DNA of 64,000 bases from NCBI RefSeq assembly GCF_047730175.1, contig NZ_CP159833.1, positions 1,054,001 to 1,118,000 on the forward strand, in the 5' to 3' direction. Each line of letters starts with the position of its first letter. Within the stretch, counting starts at the first letter, position 1. This document shows positions 34,174-42,533 of the stretch, one piece after another. This DNA comes from Marifrigoribacter sp047730175. Its GTDB lineage: Bacteria > Bacteroidota > Bacteroidia > Flavobacteriales > Flavobacteriaceae. The notes below the pieces were generated by a model. The model was given only the letters and a program-made list of their open reading frames with translations, was not told where the DNA came from and made no database searches. A program made the position numbers and the translations under genes.

Positions 34174-36441
34174 TTAAAACCTAAACCCAGCAGTTATATA
34201 CCATTCTCCTTCATCTAATTCTGGAGAAAAAGAATATTTAATTTCTATTGGACCAATAAAAGTTTCTAGCCCTAATCCAACTGCATATCCTGTATAATCT
34301 ACACTATCTATCCAATCCTTTGTAGAAAACAAACGATCTCCAATATTTGCTATGTTTGCGGCAAAATTTATATGTCCTTTTTTAATTACTTCATAATCTA
34401 ACGTTAGGGTAGATTTTAAAAAAGTATCTCCCCTAAAACTTAAAGCCTCATAGCCATATAAAGACAGAATATTATTTGTTTCTTTAAACCCATATCCTCC
34501 CACAAAAAAATCGAATGAATTGTTTGTAGACCCTCCTATTTTGACACCACCTTCAGCTGAAATCAATGCTGTTAACTTTTTAAAAAATGTTTTTGCAAAT
34601 CCAACTTTTGCTTTTGCTATAGAAAATTCCTTAACATCAATATCTTTATCTAATGTAAAAAGGTACAAGTGAAAATCGCTTTCAAAAATAAACCCCTTTT
34701 TTGGAAAAAATTTATTATCAAATGTGTCAAATTTTAATGTCCCATAGGTACTGATATAGTTATTGTTTTCGAACACTGTTCTTGGAATATTATCTTCATC
34801 TAATCCAATAGTATTCGAATGGTATTTTAACCATTTATGCTCTACTCCTAAACGTACTAAATAACTTCTTTTAAAAAGTGTTTGAACGAAAACCTGATTT
34901 GTTAAATCTGAATAATTTAAGTTGATCTCATTTATTTGCGAATTAAGTAATGGTAATCCCTCTGGAAATAAAAATTCAACATCTACATTTTTATCAAAGG
35001 TATTCAAGCTTGAATTTAAACCGAGGCTCCAATAAAACCCTTTATCTATATAATAATTAAAATTATAACGAATATTATCTCCAATAATAAAATCGAATGA
35101 AGCTACATCGTTATTAGTAAACACTCGTTTTCTAGTAATATTTACTAAGGCTGCAGACTTATACAAATCATCATAGTGAGCTGCTATTCTTAATAACATT
35201 TTTGAATCACTCTCAATTACATTAAACCTAACTGTTATAGCCCCTTCATCATCATGAATAAATCGATAATTAATACCTTGAAAATTTCCAGTTGCAGAAA
35301 GATTATTTACCCCTTCATTAAATTCTTGATACGAAGTTATAGCTGGAGTCTTTAGTTTAAGTTTCCCTAAAATATACGACCTTGAATAATTTTTATTCCC
35401 TTCGATTTCTACTTTTTTAATTAAAAGAGCCTCATTTGTTTCAAAGGAAATATCAATTCCTTTTTTTCTTTCTGAAGTAATTTCAGAAGAGCTCTGTCTA
35501 ATCGCTAATGCTTCTAATTGCTCTTTAAAATTAGTTGCTTCTTTAATACCTGAGTCAATAATCTCTCTTCCTTCAGCAAATGAAACTAAATTATAATCAT
35601 CAATATTAGGGTGAATATACAGGTCTGTATTTTTTCGTTTTTCGATCATACCCTCAACAGTATTGAAGTTACTTATCTGCACAAAAACATCGAAAGCTGT
35701 ATTTAGTTTTTCTTTTGTTTTAAGGGTATCCTGTACATCAACACCAATGATATAATCTGCGCCTAATTTTCTCACTTTATCTACAGGGTAATTGTTTGAC
35801 ACGCCACCATCGACATAAATTGAATCATTAATTTGCACTGGGCTAAACAACGTTGGAATTGCGCCACTAGCTGTAATTGCTTTAGCTAAATAACCCGAGT
35901 TTAGGGTCACTTCTTTTCCTGACTCTATATTGGTTGCTATACAAAAAAATGGAATAGGCAACTCGTTAAAATCATCTATTTCGCCTACATGACTTGTTAA
36001 TTTTGACAGTAAATTATATAGGTTTTGACCTTTAGATATTCCTTTCGGGAATGAGACTTCGAATTTATCGAAAGGTAAGGTTAAAGCATATTTTTCAGAA
36101 TCATCTCTTTCATAAAAAGTTTTAGCTCTTCTTGGAATTTCATCTTGTATAAGCATACTAAAGTCTATCGCTTTAAAAATAGAATCTAATTGATGTGCAG
36201 AATACCCTGAAGCATATAAAGCTCCCACAATCGCTCCCATACTTGTTCCTCCAATATAATCGATTCTAACGCCTGCTTCTTCGATTACCTTTAACACTCC
36301 AATATGTGCAAGTCCTTTTGCGCCCCCTCCACTTAACACCAATCCAACTTTTACATCATTGGTTTTTTTTTCAGAATCTTGCGTTTGGGAAAACACAAAA
36401 CTTGAAACAAATAATAGTATGATTAATAAGTAATTCTTCAC
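34174..36441 (-). CDS. Patatin-like phospholipase with POTRA and Omp85-type barrel
   Basis: The 755-residue protein has a signal peptide (LLIILLFVSSFVFSQ), then a patatin domain (about 30-225) with the oxyanion GGGAKGLAHIG, nucleophile GTSMG and DGGVSNNYP (catalytic Asp), a POTRA-like domain (about 330-400, ALLIKKVEIEGNKNYSRSYI) and a C-terminal surface-antigen barrel ending AGFRF. This is the PlpD/FplA-type layout (type Vd autotransporter-like), expected to expose or release a lipase across the outer membrane. It starts with GTG at 36441, which overlaps the uvrC TGA in a GTGA, so translation is coupled to uvrC. Family is clear; the lipid substrate is unknown. Confidence 0.9.
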   Translation of the reverse strand: MKNYLLIILLFVSSFVFSQTQDSEKKTNDVKVGLVLSGGGAKGLAHIGVLKVIEEAGVRIDYIGGTSMGAIVGALYASGYSAHQLDSIFKAIDFSMLIQDEIPRRAKTFYERDDSEKYALTLPFDKFEVSFPKGISKGQNLYNLLSKLTSHVGEIDDFNELPIPFFCIATNIESGKEVTLNSGYLAKAITASGAIPTLFSPVQINDSIYVDGGVSNNYPVDKVRKLGADYIIGVDVQDTLKTKEKLNTAFDVFVQISNFNTVEGMIEKRKNTDLYIHPNIDDYNLVSFAEGREIIDSGIKEATNFKEQLEALAIRQSSSEITSERKKGIDISFETNEALLIKKVEIEGNKNYSRSYILGKLKLKTPAITSYQEFNEGVNNLSATGNFQGINYRFIHDDEGAITVRFNVIESDSKMLLRIAAHYDDLYKSAALVNITRKRVFTNNDVASFDFIIGDNIRYNFNYYIDKGFYWSLGLNSSLNTFDKNVDVEFLFPEGLPLLNSQINEINLNYSDLTNQVFVQTLFKRSYLVRLGVEHKWLKYHSNTIGLDEDNIPRTVFENNNYISTYGTLKFDTFDNKFFPKKGFIFESDFHLYLFTLDKDIDVKEFSIAKAKVGFAKTFFKKLTALISAEGGVKIGGSTNNSFDFFVGGYGFKETNNILSLYGYEALSFRGDTFLKSTLTLDYEVIKKGHINFAANIANIGDRLFSTKDWIDSVDYTGYAVGLGLETFIGPIEIKYSFSPELDEGEWYITAGFRF

Positions 36442-38234
36442 TTTAATGTTTGAAAATGAGTACTAATTTTTTTTGCTCTACTAACTCCAACAACTTCTGT
36501 TAAACTTTCAACATCGGCTTCCATAATACGTTGGGTACTTTTAAAATGTTTTAATAAATCTAAAATAGTTTTTTCACCTATTCCAGGAATCGTTTCTAAC
36601 ACAGTGTTTAACGCTTCTTTACTTCGTTTATTTCTATGAAACGTAATCCCAAAACGATGGGCTTCATTTCTTAATTGTTGAATAATTTTTAAAGTCTCCG
36701 ATTTCTTATCTAAATATAAGGGAATTGGATCGTCTGGGTAAAATAATTCTTCTAATCTTTTCGCTATCCCAACAATAGCAATTTTTCCTCTTAAATTTAA
36801 TGTATCTAAACTTTTTAATGAGGATGATAACTGACCCTTCCCTCCATCTATGATGATAAGTTGTGGCAATGGTTGCTTTTCATCTAACATTCTTTTATAT
36901 CTGCGGTACACCACTTCTTCCATCGAAGCAAAATCATCTGGCCCTTCTACGGTTTTTATATTAAATTTACGGTAGTCTTTTTTACTCGGCTTACCGTTTC
37001 TAAAAACTACGCAGGCTGCAACAGCATTGGTTCCTTGAATATTACTGTTATCAAAACATTCAATATGTCGTGGTTCCTCATTTAAACGTAAATCCTTTTT
37101 CATTTGTGCCATGATTCTGTTTTCATGACGATTAGGGTCTGTTATTTTTACTTGCTTAAAACGCTCTAAGCGATAGTATTTTGCATTGCGTTCAGATAAA
37201 TCTAATATATGTTTTTTGTCTCCTACTTTAGGAATATACACTTTTATATTTTCTCCCACATTAACAGAAAAAGGGACATAAATTTCTTCACATAAGGATT
37301 GAAATCGCTGACGAATTTCTATAATAGCTAGTTCTAATATTTCTTTGTCCGTTTCTTCTAACTTTTTCTTTATTTCTAAAGTATGTGATCGAATGATAGA
37401 TCCATAAGAAATTTGAAGGTAATTAACATACCCAAAACTAGCATCTGATACAATAGAAAACACATCAACATTATTAATCTTAGGGTTAACAATCGTAGAT
37501 TTTGATTGGTAATTTTTAAGCGTATCTATTTTTTCTTTAATTTTTTGCGCTTCTTCAAAATGAAGATTCACAGCTAATTCATTCATTTGTGTTTTAAACG
37601 AATGTAAGGACTCTTTAAAGTTTCCTTTTAATATATTTCGAATCGCATCGATCGTATTATTATATTTTCCTTCAGAATAATAATCCTCACAAGGCCCCAA
37701 ACAATTCCCTAAGTGATACTCCAAACACACTTTATACTTACCTGTTTTAATATTTTTATCTGAAAGATCATACTTACAATTCCGAAGAGGGTACAATCCA
37801 TTGATTAGCTCTAAAAGCGTATGAACAGTTTTCATACTGGTATAGGGTCCAAAATATTCAGAACCATCTTTTATCATTCTTCGCGTTGAAAATACTCGTG
37901 GAAAACGTTCGTTTTTAATACAAATCCAAGGATATGTTTTATCATCTTTAAGCATGATATTATATCGAGGCTGGTATTTTTTAATGAGGTTGTTTTCTAA
38001 CAATAAAGCATCAGTTTCAGTAGCAACCACTATATGTTTAATGGTTACTATCTTTTTAACTAATAATCTTGTCTTTCCATTATCATGCGTTTTTGTAAAA
38101 TAAGAAGCTACTCTTTTTTTTAAATTTTTGGCTTTCCCTACATATAAGATTTTACCTTCACTATCGTAATATTGATATACCCCAGGTTTATTGGGTAATG
38201 TTGAAGTTTGTAATGCGATGGAAGGATTTGGCAT
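36438..38234 (-). CDS. uvrC: Excinuclease ABC subunit C
   Basis: The 598-residue nucleotide-excision-repair nuclease makes both incisions around DNA lesions bound by UvrB. It shows the GIY-YIG domain (about 15-95, PGVYQYYDSEGKILYVGKAK), a cysteine cluster (CKYDLSD ... CLEYHLGNCLGPCEDYY), the UVR motif (about 205-240), the RNase H-like 3' or 5' nuclease half (IECFDNSNIQGTNAVAACVV, LIIIDGGKGQLS) and a C-terminal helix-hairpin-helix (IPGIGEKTILDLLKHF). Length is normal. A TATCTTTG -7 box ends only 4 bases before the ATG, suggesting a very short or absent leader. Confidence 0.97.
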   Translation of the reverse strand: MPNPSIALQTSTLPNKPGVYQYYDSEGKILYVGKAKNLKKRVASYFTKTHDNGKTRLLVKKIVTIKHIVVATETDALLLENNLIKKYQPRYNIMLKDDKTYPWICIKNERFPRVFSTRRMIKDGSEYFGPYTSMKTVHTLLELINGLYPLRNCKYDLSDKNIKTGKYKVCLEYHLGNCLGPCEDYYSEGKYNNTIDAIRNILKGNFKESLHSFKTQMNELAVNLHFEEAQKIKEKIDTLKNYQSKSTIVNPKINNVDVFSIVSDASFGYVNYLQISYGSIIRSHTLEIKKKLEETDKEILELAIIEIRQRFQSLCEEIYVPFSVNVGENIKVYIPKVGDKKHILDLSERNAKYYRLERFKQVKITDPNRHENRIMAQMKKDLRLNEEPRHIECFDNSNIQGTNAVAACVVFRNGKPSKKDYRKFNIKTVEGPDDFASMEEVVYRRYKRMLDEKQPLPQLIIIDGGKGQLSSSLKSLDTLNLRGKIAIVGIAKRLEELFYPDDPIPLYLDKKSETLKIIQQLRNEAHRFGITFHRNKRSKEALNTVLETIPGIGEKTILDLLKHFKSTQRIMEADVESLTEVVGVSRAKKISTHFQTLK

Positions 38235-38238
38235 AGCT

Positions 38239-38246
38239 CAAAGATA
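38239..38246 (-). promoter_or_regulatory. -7 promoter box (TATCTTTG) immediately upstream of uvrC
   Basis: This is an exact TAnnTTTG match on the minus strand with only 4 bases between its G and the uvrC ATG (38234). If used, transcription would begin at or within the start codon. No -33 element was seen at the expected distance. Confidence 0.4.
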
Positions 38247-38352
38247 TAGGATGTTTTTCTTCCTTGAAAGGCTTTCAAATCAAAAAATGAGTAAAATAAA
38301 TATTTAACAATTGCTTTTCTTTTTATTAAATTAGCAAAAGCGAAATGAATTT

Positions 38353-39225
38353 ATGAATATAGCTGTTTTATCAAGGGGTTCTTCTTTATACTCTACTAAA
38401 AGTATTATTAATGCGGGTGCTATTAAAAAGCACACCATGGAAGTTTTAGATCCAACTTATTGTACTTTATCCATTGAAAACGGGAATCCTATTGTACGAT
38501 ATTATGATGAAATAATTGAAGATTTAGATGCTATTATTCCTAGAATTGGAGCCTCAAATACCTATTTAGGTTCTTCCGTGGTAAGACATTTCGAATCTAT
38601 GGGTGTGTTTTCTGTTGTCTCTCCTGAAGCAATTTTACAATCTAGAGATAAATGGATATGTACTCAAATACTTTCAAAGGCAAATGTACCAGTTCCTAAA
38701 ACATTTTTAGGGAATGCATCTGATTTTGACACGATTCTTTCTGAATTTAATAGAGCGCCCATTATTATAAAAATTTTAGAAGGCACCCATGGAAATGGCG
38801 TAATTTTAGCTGAAACCTATAAAAGTGCGCTGTCTACAATGCAAACGTTGCAAACAGCAAATGTTCCTTTTATTGTTCAGGAGTTTATTGAAGAATCAAA
38901 TGGCAGTGATGTTCGAATTATTGTTATTGATGGAGAAGTAGTTGCCGCTATGAAAAGACAGTCAAAAGATGGTGATTTTAGATCTAATTTACATCGAGGA
39001 GGATCTTCAGAAATAATTAAACTTACCCCTGAGGAAGAGCATATTGCAATAAAAGCTGCGAAGGCATTAGGATTGGGAGTTTGTGGTGTTGATCTTTTAC
39101 AATCTAAAAATGGCCCATTGGTTCTTGAAATTAATTCTACTCCAGGACTAGAAGGGATAGAAACCACAACAGGAATTAATATTGCTCAGAAAATGATTAG
39201 CTATATTGAAAGAAACAAACGTTAA
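38353..39225 (+). CDS. rimK: RimK-family alpha-L-glutamate ligase (ATP-grasp)
   Basis: The 290-residue protein aligns along its length with E. coli RimK: N-terminal NIAVLSRGSSLYSTKSI, DAIIPRIGASNTYLGSSVVR (about 57-76), the ATP-grasp core (IIIKILEGTHGNGVILAE, VQEFIEE ... DVRIIVIDGEVVAAMKR, FRSNLHRGGSSE) and the Mg site VLEINSTPGLEGIE. RimK adds glutamates to the C-terminus of ribosomal protein S6 and can make poly-alpha-glutamate. The next gene, an AstE-like deacylase, starts 1 base after its stop, so they work together or are at least co-expressed. Confidence 0.92.
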   Translation: MNIAVLSRGSSLYSTKSIINAGAIKKHTMEVLDPTYCTLSIENGNPIVRYYDEIIEDLDAIIPRIGASNTYLGSSVVRHFESMGVFSVVSPEAILQSRDKWICTQILSKANVPVPKTFLGNASDFDTILSEFNRAPIIIKILEGTHGNGVILAETYKSALSTMQTLQTANVPFIVQEFIEESNGSDVRIIVIDGEVVAAMKRQSKDGDFRSNLHRGGSSEIIKLTPEEEHIAIKAAKALGLGVCGVDLLQSKNGPLVLEINSTPGLEGIETTTGINIAQKMISYIERNKR

Positions 39226-39226
39226 T

Positions 39227-40216
39227 ATGACCGATAAAAAGGAAGATGTATTATTAATTCTTGGAGAAAAAATTGGTTTAGGGGAAAGTAAAACCATCGA
39301 TTTCAATATTGCTAAATTATTTACAACCACCAAAATTGAAATCCCTATAATTATAGAACGAGCAACCCTGCCTGGTCCTATAATATTAATAACCGCAGCC
39401 ATACATGGGGATGAAATTAACGGCGTTGAAATTGTACGTCAATTAATCGCACGAAAAATTAATAAACCCAAAAAAGGCACTATAATTTGTATCCCTATTT
39501 TAAATGTCTTTGGGTTTTTAAATACAAGTAGAGCTTTTCCCGATGGCAGAGATTTAAACAGAACTTTTCCTGGCACTAAATCAGGTTCTTTGGCGAGTAG
39601 AGTTGCTTATTATTTTACGAATCAAATTCTTCCTCATGCAGATTATTGTTTAGATTTTCATACCGGTGGTGCTAGTCGATTTAATGCAGCTCAAATACGC
39701 ATTAAGCCTGGAGATGACAATCTATTAAATTTAGCAAAAGTGTTCAATGCTCCTTTTATAGTGTATTCTAATAATATTAAAAAAAGTTATCGTTCTACCT
39801 GTGATAAAATGGGCATCCCTATCATACTTTTTGAAGGAGGAAAGTCGCTTGATTGTAATAAAGAAATTATACGCTATGGAGTAAATGGAGTGAAACGTTT
39901 TTTAGATCATCTGGAAATGTTACATGACAAAATTAAAGTAAAGCCTACAAATAAAAACACGGTCATCATTGAAAAAAGTAAATGGATTCGTGCACAGCGA
40001 AGTGGTTTATTACACACAAAAATAAAATGCAATAAATTTGTACATATAGACGAAGTATTAGCAACAATTACTGACCCTTATGGTAAAATGCGATTTAAAG
40101 TACTCGCAAAAAATGATGGGTTTATTATAAATGTAAATCAAGCTCCCATTGTACATCAAGGGGATGCTATTTTTCATATATCTACTAAAAATGATTTTTT
40201 TATAAATGAAGAATAA
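39227..40216 (+). CDS. Succinylglutamate desuccinylase/aspartoacylase-family metal hydrolase
   Basis: The 329-residue zinc-dependent deacylase of the M14-like AstE/AspA family has zinc ligands visible in ITAAIHGDEINGVEIVRQLI (H-x-x-E), the third ligand in CLDFHTGG and a catalytic Glu in ILFEGGKSLD. I chose the ATG at 39227 because it directly follows the rimK stop; an in-frame ATG at 39206 would overlap rimK by 20 bases and add MKETNVN. The substrate of this subgroup is unknown. Its place after rimK suggests it acts on glutamylated or acylated amino-acid products. It is followed by the folate gene 13 bases later. Confidence 0.85.
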   Translation: MTDKKEDVLLILGEKIGLGESKTIDFNIAKLFTTTKIEIPIIIERATLPGPIILITAAIHGDEINGVEIVRQLIARKINKPKKGTIICIPILNVFGFLNTSRAFPDGRDLNRTFPGTKSGSLASRVAYYFTNQILPHADYCLDFHTGGASRFNAAQIRIKPGDDNLLNLAKVFNAPFIVYSNNIKKSYRSTCDKMGIPIILFEGGKSLDCNKEIIRYGVNGVKRFLDHLEMLHDKIKVKPTNKNTVIIEKSKWIRAQRSGLLHTKIKCNKFVHIDEVLATITDPYGKMRFKVLAKNDGFIINVNQAPIVHQGDAIFHISTKNDFFINEE

Positions 40217-40229
40217 AGAGAAAGTTTTG

Positions 40230-40799
40230 ATGAATAAAGAAGAGCTTCGTAAAAAATACAAACAAAAAAGAGAAGAGTTATCGTTAGAGACAATTGAAGA
40301 GTTAAGTCTTCAAATTGCGAATCAATCACTAAAACTTCCTATCTGGGAATCTTCTAATTATCATTTATTTTTATCTATTTCAGAAAAAAAAGAAATCAAT
40401 ACCGAATATCTTTTACATATCCTTCAAGGTAGAGATAAAAGTGTCATAGTACCAAAATCAGATTTTAGTTCAGGTGAATTAAAGCATATTTTATTACAAG
40501 ATAGTACAAGATTACAACCCTCCTCTTATGGCATCCCTGAGCCTATTTCTGGAATAGAAATTCAGGTATCGATAATAGATGTTGTATTTGTTCCCTTGTT
40601 AGTTTTTGATATAGAAGGAAATAGAGTGGGATATGGAAAAGGATTTTACGACCGCTTTTTAGCTCAATGTAGCGCCAATACAATTTTTATAGGGCTTTCC
40701 TTTTTTGAAGCTGAACCATTAATGGAGAATTCTTCTTTAGATATTCCTTTACATTATTGTATTACTCCTTTTAAAACCTATTCTTTTATTAAAACATAG
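40230..40799 (+). CDS. 5-formyltetrahydrofolate cyclo-ligase family protein
   Basis: The 189-residue enzyme makes 5,10-methenyl-THF from 5-formyl-THF using ATP, recycling the stored folate. It shows MNKEELRKKYKQKREEL at the N-terminus, VPLLVFDIEGNRVGYGKGFY (about 128-147, with the ATP-binding G-x-G-x-G-x-YD) and normal family length. I chose the ATG at 40230; the open frame starts at 40206 but that would overlap the previous gene's stop. It is third in the rimK operon. A single missing or altered residue in the active site was not seen. Confidence 0.9.
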   Translation: MNKEELRKKYKQKREELSLETIEELSLQIANQSLKLPIWESSNYHLFLSISEKKEINTEYLLHILQGRDKSVIVPKSDFSSGELKHILLQDSTRLQPSSYGIPEPISGIEIQVSIIDVVFVPLLVFDIEGNRVGYGKGFYDRFLAQCSANTIFIGLSFFEAEPLMENSSLDIPLHYCITPFKTYSFIKT

Positions 40800-40826
40800 T
40801 ATCTTTATATAATTACAATTTAATTT

Positions 40827-41105
40827 ATGGAAATTATTAACCATCCTAACGATACTCCTCCTGATAATAATTTAGTGTGGGCCATTTTATGCACCGTATT
40901 ATGCTGCCTACCTTTAGGTATTGTAGCTATAATTAAATCTACCAAAGTAAAAGAACTTTGGGTTTTAGGTGATAAAGAGGGAGCGTTAAAAGCAGCCGCT
41001 GACGCAAAAAAATATGCTATTTGGGGAGCTATTTTAGGTTTTGTTCTATCTATAGGAATTATAATATTTAGTATTGCTCTTGGTTTATTTGCAGGAAATT
41101 TATAA
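40827..41105 (+). CDS. CD225/dispanin family small membrane protein
   Basis: The 92-residue protein has two membrane segments: NNLVWAILCTVLCCLPLGIV AIIKS (about 14-38, the first an intramembrane helix with the double cysteine typical of the family) and YAIWGAILGFVLSIGIIIFSI (about 64-86). The cytoplasmic loop KVKELWVLGDKEGALKAAADAKK fits the CD225/dispanin (IFITM-like) pattern. Bacterial members have no known function. It overlaps the next gene by 32 bases in another frame, so the two are translated together. Confidence 0.85.
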   Translation: MEIINHPNDTPPDNNLVWAILCTVLCCLPLGIVAIIKSTKVKELWVLGDKEGALKAAADAKKYAIWGAILGFVLSIGIIIFSIALGLFAGNL

Positions 41106-41508
41106 AAAAATAGTTAAACTCACTCTCATCGCAGTAGTTTTGGGAGGGCTTTTTAGCTTATATCATTTCTATAACCCTTCTACACATTCATATTTTATTC
41201 CCTGTCCTTTTAATTTTTTAACAGGATACCATTGTCCAGGATGTGGTTCGCAAAGAGCGATTCATCAATTATTACATTTTAATATATTAGCGGCTTTTAG
41301 ACTCAATCCATTAATGGTTTTAAGTTTACCATTAATTATTTATGGGCTTGGAGTTAATGCTTGGAATTTTATTTTCGATACGCAACATCGTATTAAGCTT
41401 TTTTACAACAAGCTATTTATTTACGGGTATTTTGGACTTGCAATACTCTATTGGATTGCTAGAAATATTCCTATGTATCCTTTTAATTTATTAGCTCCTA
41501 CTGAATAG
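41074..41508 (+). CDS. DUF2752 membrane protein
   Basis: The 144-residue protein has three membrane spans and the DUF2752 signature GYHCPGCGSQRAIHQLLHF (about 48-66), with the CPxCG motif and following AFRLNPLMVL. The function is unknown. No ATG is available before the first span; the likely start is a TTG at 41074 or 41080, inside the end of the CD225 gene in a shifted frame. CD225 and DUF2752 genes adjoining each other suggest a shared envelope role, which is inference. The stop is followed at once by a repeat-rich gap. Confidence 0.8.
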   Translation: MLLVYLQEIYKKIVKLTLIAVVLGGLFSLYHFYNPSTHSYFIPCPFNFLTGYHCPGCGSQRAIHQLLHFNILAAFRLNPLMVLSLPLIIYGLGVNAWNFIFDTQHRIKLFYNKLFIYGYFGLAILYWIARNIPMYPFNLLAPTE

Positions 41509-41515
41509 TTTGTAC

Positions 41516-41593
41516 TGTCATTCAGAGGGAAGAATGAACGAAGCATCTTTTTATATAATTATTAGAGATTCCTCATTAGCATTCGGAATGACA
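41516..41593. repeat. Intergenic repeat element 1 with TGTCATTC/GAATGACA ends
   Basis: This 78-base non-coding segment starts TGTCATTC and ends GAATGACA, a perfect terminal inverted pair, with further complementary pieces inside (AGATTCCT, GAATGA). It has the look of the palindromic intergenic repeats that are dispersed in Bacteroidota genomes. It starts 7 bases after the DUF2752 stop. No coding sequence is seen in it. Confidence 0.6.
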
Positions 41594-41631
41594 AAAAGTA
41601 TTTAAAAAAAATTGTTATACTGAAACATTTT

Positions 41632-41755
41632 CTTGTCATCCTGAACTTGCCTGCACTGAGCTTGTCGAAGTGATTCAGGATCCATTCAACATTTGCATAA
41701 GTATCAAAATGGATTCCCAGTCAAGCCTGCCTGCCGGCAGGCTGAGAATGACAAG
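41632..41755. repeat. Intergenic repeat element 2 with CTTGTCAT/ATGACAAG ends
   Basis: This 124-base segment is bounded by CTTGTCAT and ATGACAAG. Inside are TCCTGAA/TTCAGGA arms, a GC-rich perfect palindrome GCCTGCCGGCAGGC (near 41729-41743) and the 25-base block 41646-41670, whose complement recurs at 58600-58624 with two mismatches. The GC content stands out from the AT-rich surroundings. It lies between the convergent DUF2752 and lspA genes and may also act as a terminator. It is probably one copy of a genome-wide repeat family. Confidence 0.65.
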
Positions 41756-41770
41756 GGCTTAAAAAATAAT

Positions 41771-42379
41771 CTATTCTTCCTCTTTTTTAGGAAATGCTTT
41801 TTTATTAAACGCTAAAAGTAATCCAACACCAGAACTAATGGCAGTATCTGCTACATTAAAAACGGGTTCAAAAAAGGTAAAATAATCACCGCCTTTAAAT
41901 GGGACCCATTCTGGTAAATAACCTTTCCATAAAGGAAAATATAACATGTCAACTACTTTTCCATGAAATAAAGTTGCATAGCCACCTGCATCTGGAAACA
42001 TGGTTGCTACTTGTCTGTAACTATCATCGAAGATTAGTCCGTAGAAAATGGAATCTATTAAATTTCCCATAGCTCCAGAAAAAATTAACGCAATTGATAC
42101 AATTAATATTCTAGACGCATTTTTTCGCACAGAATCCCATAACCAATATCCAATACCTACAATGGCAACTAATCTAAAAAGGGTAAGGAATAATTTCCCA
42201 TATTTACCTGGAATTTTAGCTCCCCAAGCCATTCCTTCATTTTCAACAAAATAAATACTAAACCAATCAAATACTTTAAAATCTTCTCCTAAAGCAAAAT
42301 TTGTTTTTATATAAATCTTAGAAACCTGATCGATTATTAAAATTAAGATGATAATTAAAGTTGCTTTTTTAAGAGACAT
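41771..42379 (-). CDS. lspA: Lipoprotein signal peptidase
   Basis: The 202-residue inner-membrane aspartic protease cleaves lipoprotein signal peptides after lipidation. Four membrane spans are visible, with VENEGMAWG (about 50-58), GAMGNLIDSIFYGLIFDD (about 101-118) and the two catalytic aspartates in GKVVDMLYFP and FNVADTAISSG. It is longer than the E. coli enzyme (about 164 residues) because of an insertion before the second catalytic motif, as in other Bacteroidota. It is downstream of ileS and the DksA-like gene on the same strand, but a terminator lies between them. Confidence 0.94.
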   Translation of the reverse strand: MSLKKATLIIILILIIDQVSKIYIKTNFALGEDFKVFDWFSIYFVENEGMAWGAKIPGKYGKLFLTLFRLVAIVGIGYWLWDSVRKNASRILIVSIALIFSGAMGNLIDSIFYGLIFDDSYRQVATMFPDAGGYATLFHGKVVDMLYFPLWKGYLPEWVPFKGGDYFTFFEPVFNVADTAISSGVGLLLAFNKKAFPKKEEE

Positions 42380-42484
42380 AAATAGGTGTAATAATTAAAA
42401 ATTTAATTTTTTAAGTGGCACTAAAATAATAATATTAATTGGTTTGAAAGAGCATTTAATAAGCTCATAACATTTAAAATAAAA

Positions 42485-42513
42485 AAATCCTCATTTTAAA
42501 AAAATGAGGATTT
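42485..42513 (-). terminator. Intrinsic terminator after the ileS-DksA-like operon
   Basis: A 13-bp stem AAATCCTCATTTT / AAAATGAGGATTT with a 3-base loop lies 21 bases beyond the DksA-like stop. On the minus strand the arm runs into a U-tract (plus-strand A-run 42480-42487). Confidence 0.8.
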
Positions 42514-42533
42514 AATAATTTCACAAAAAATAA

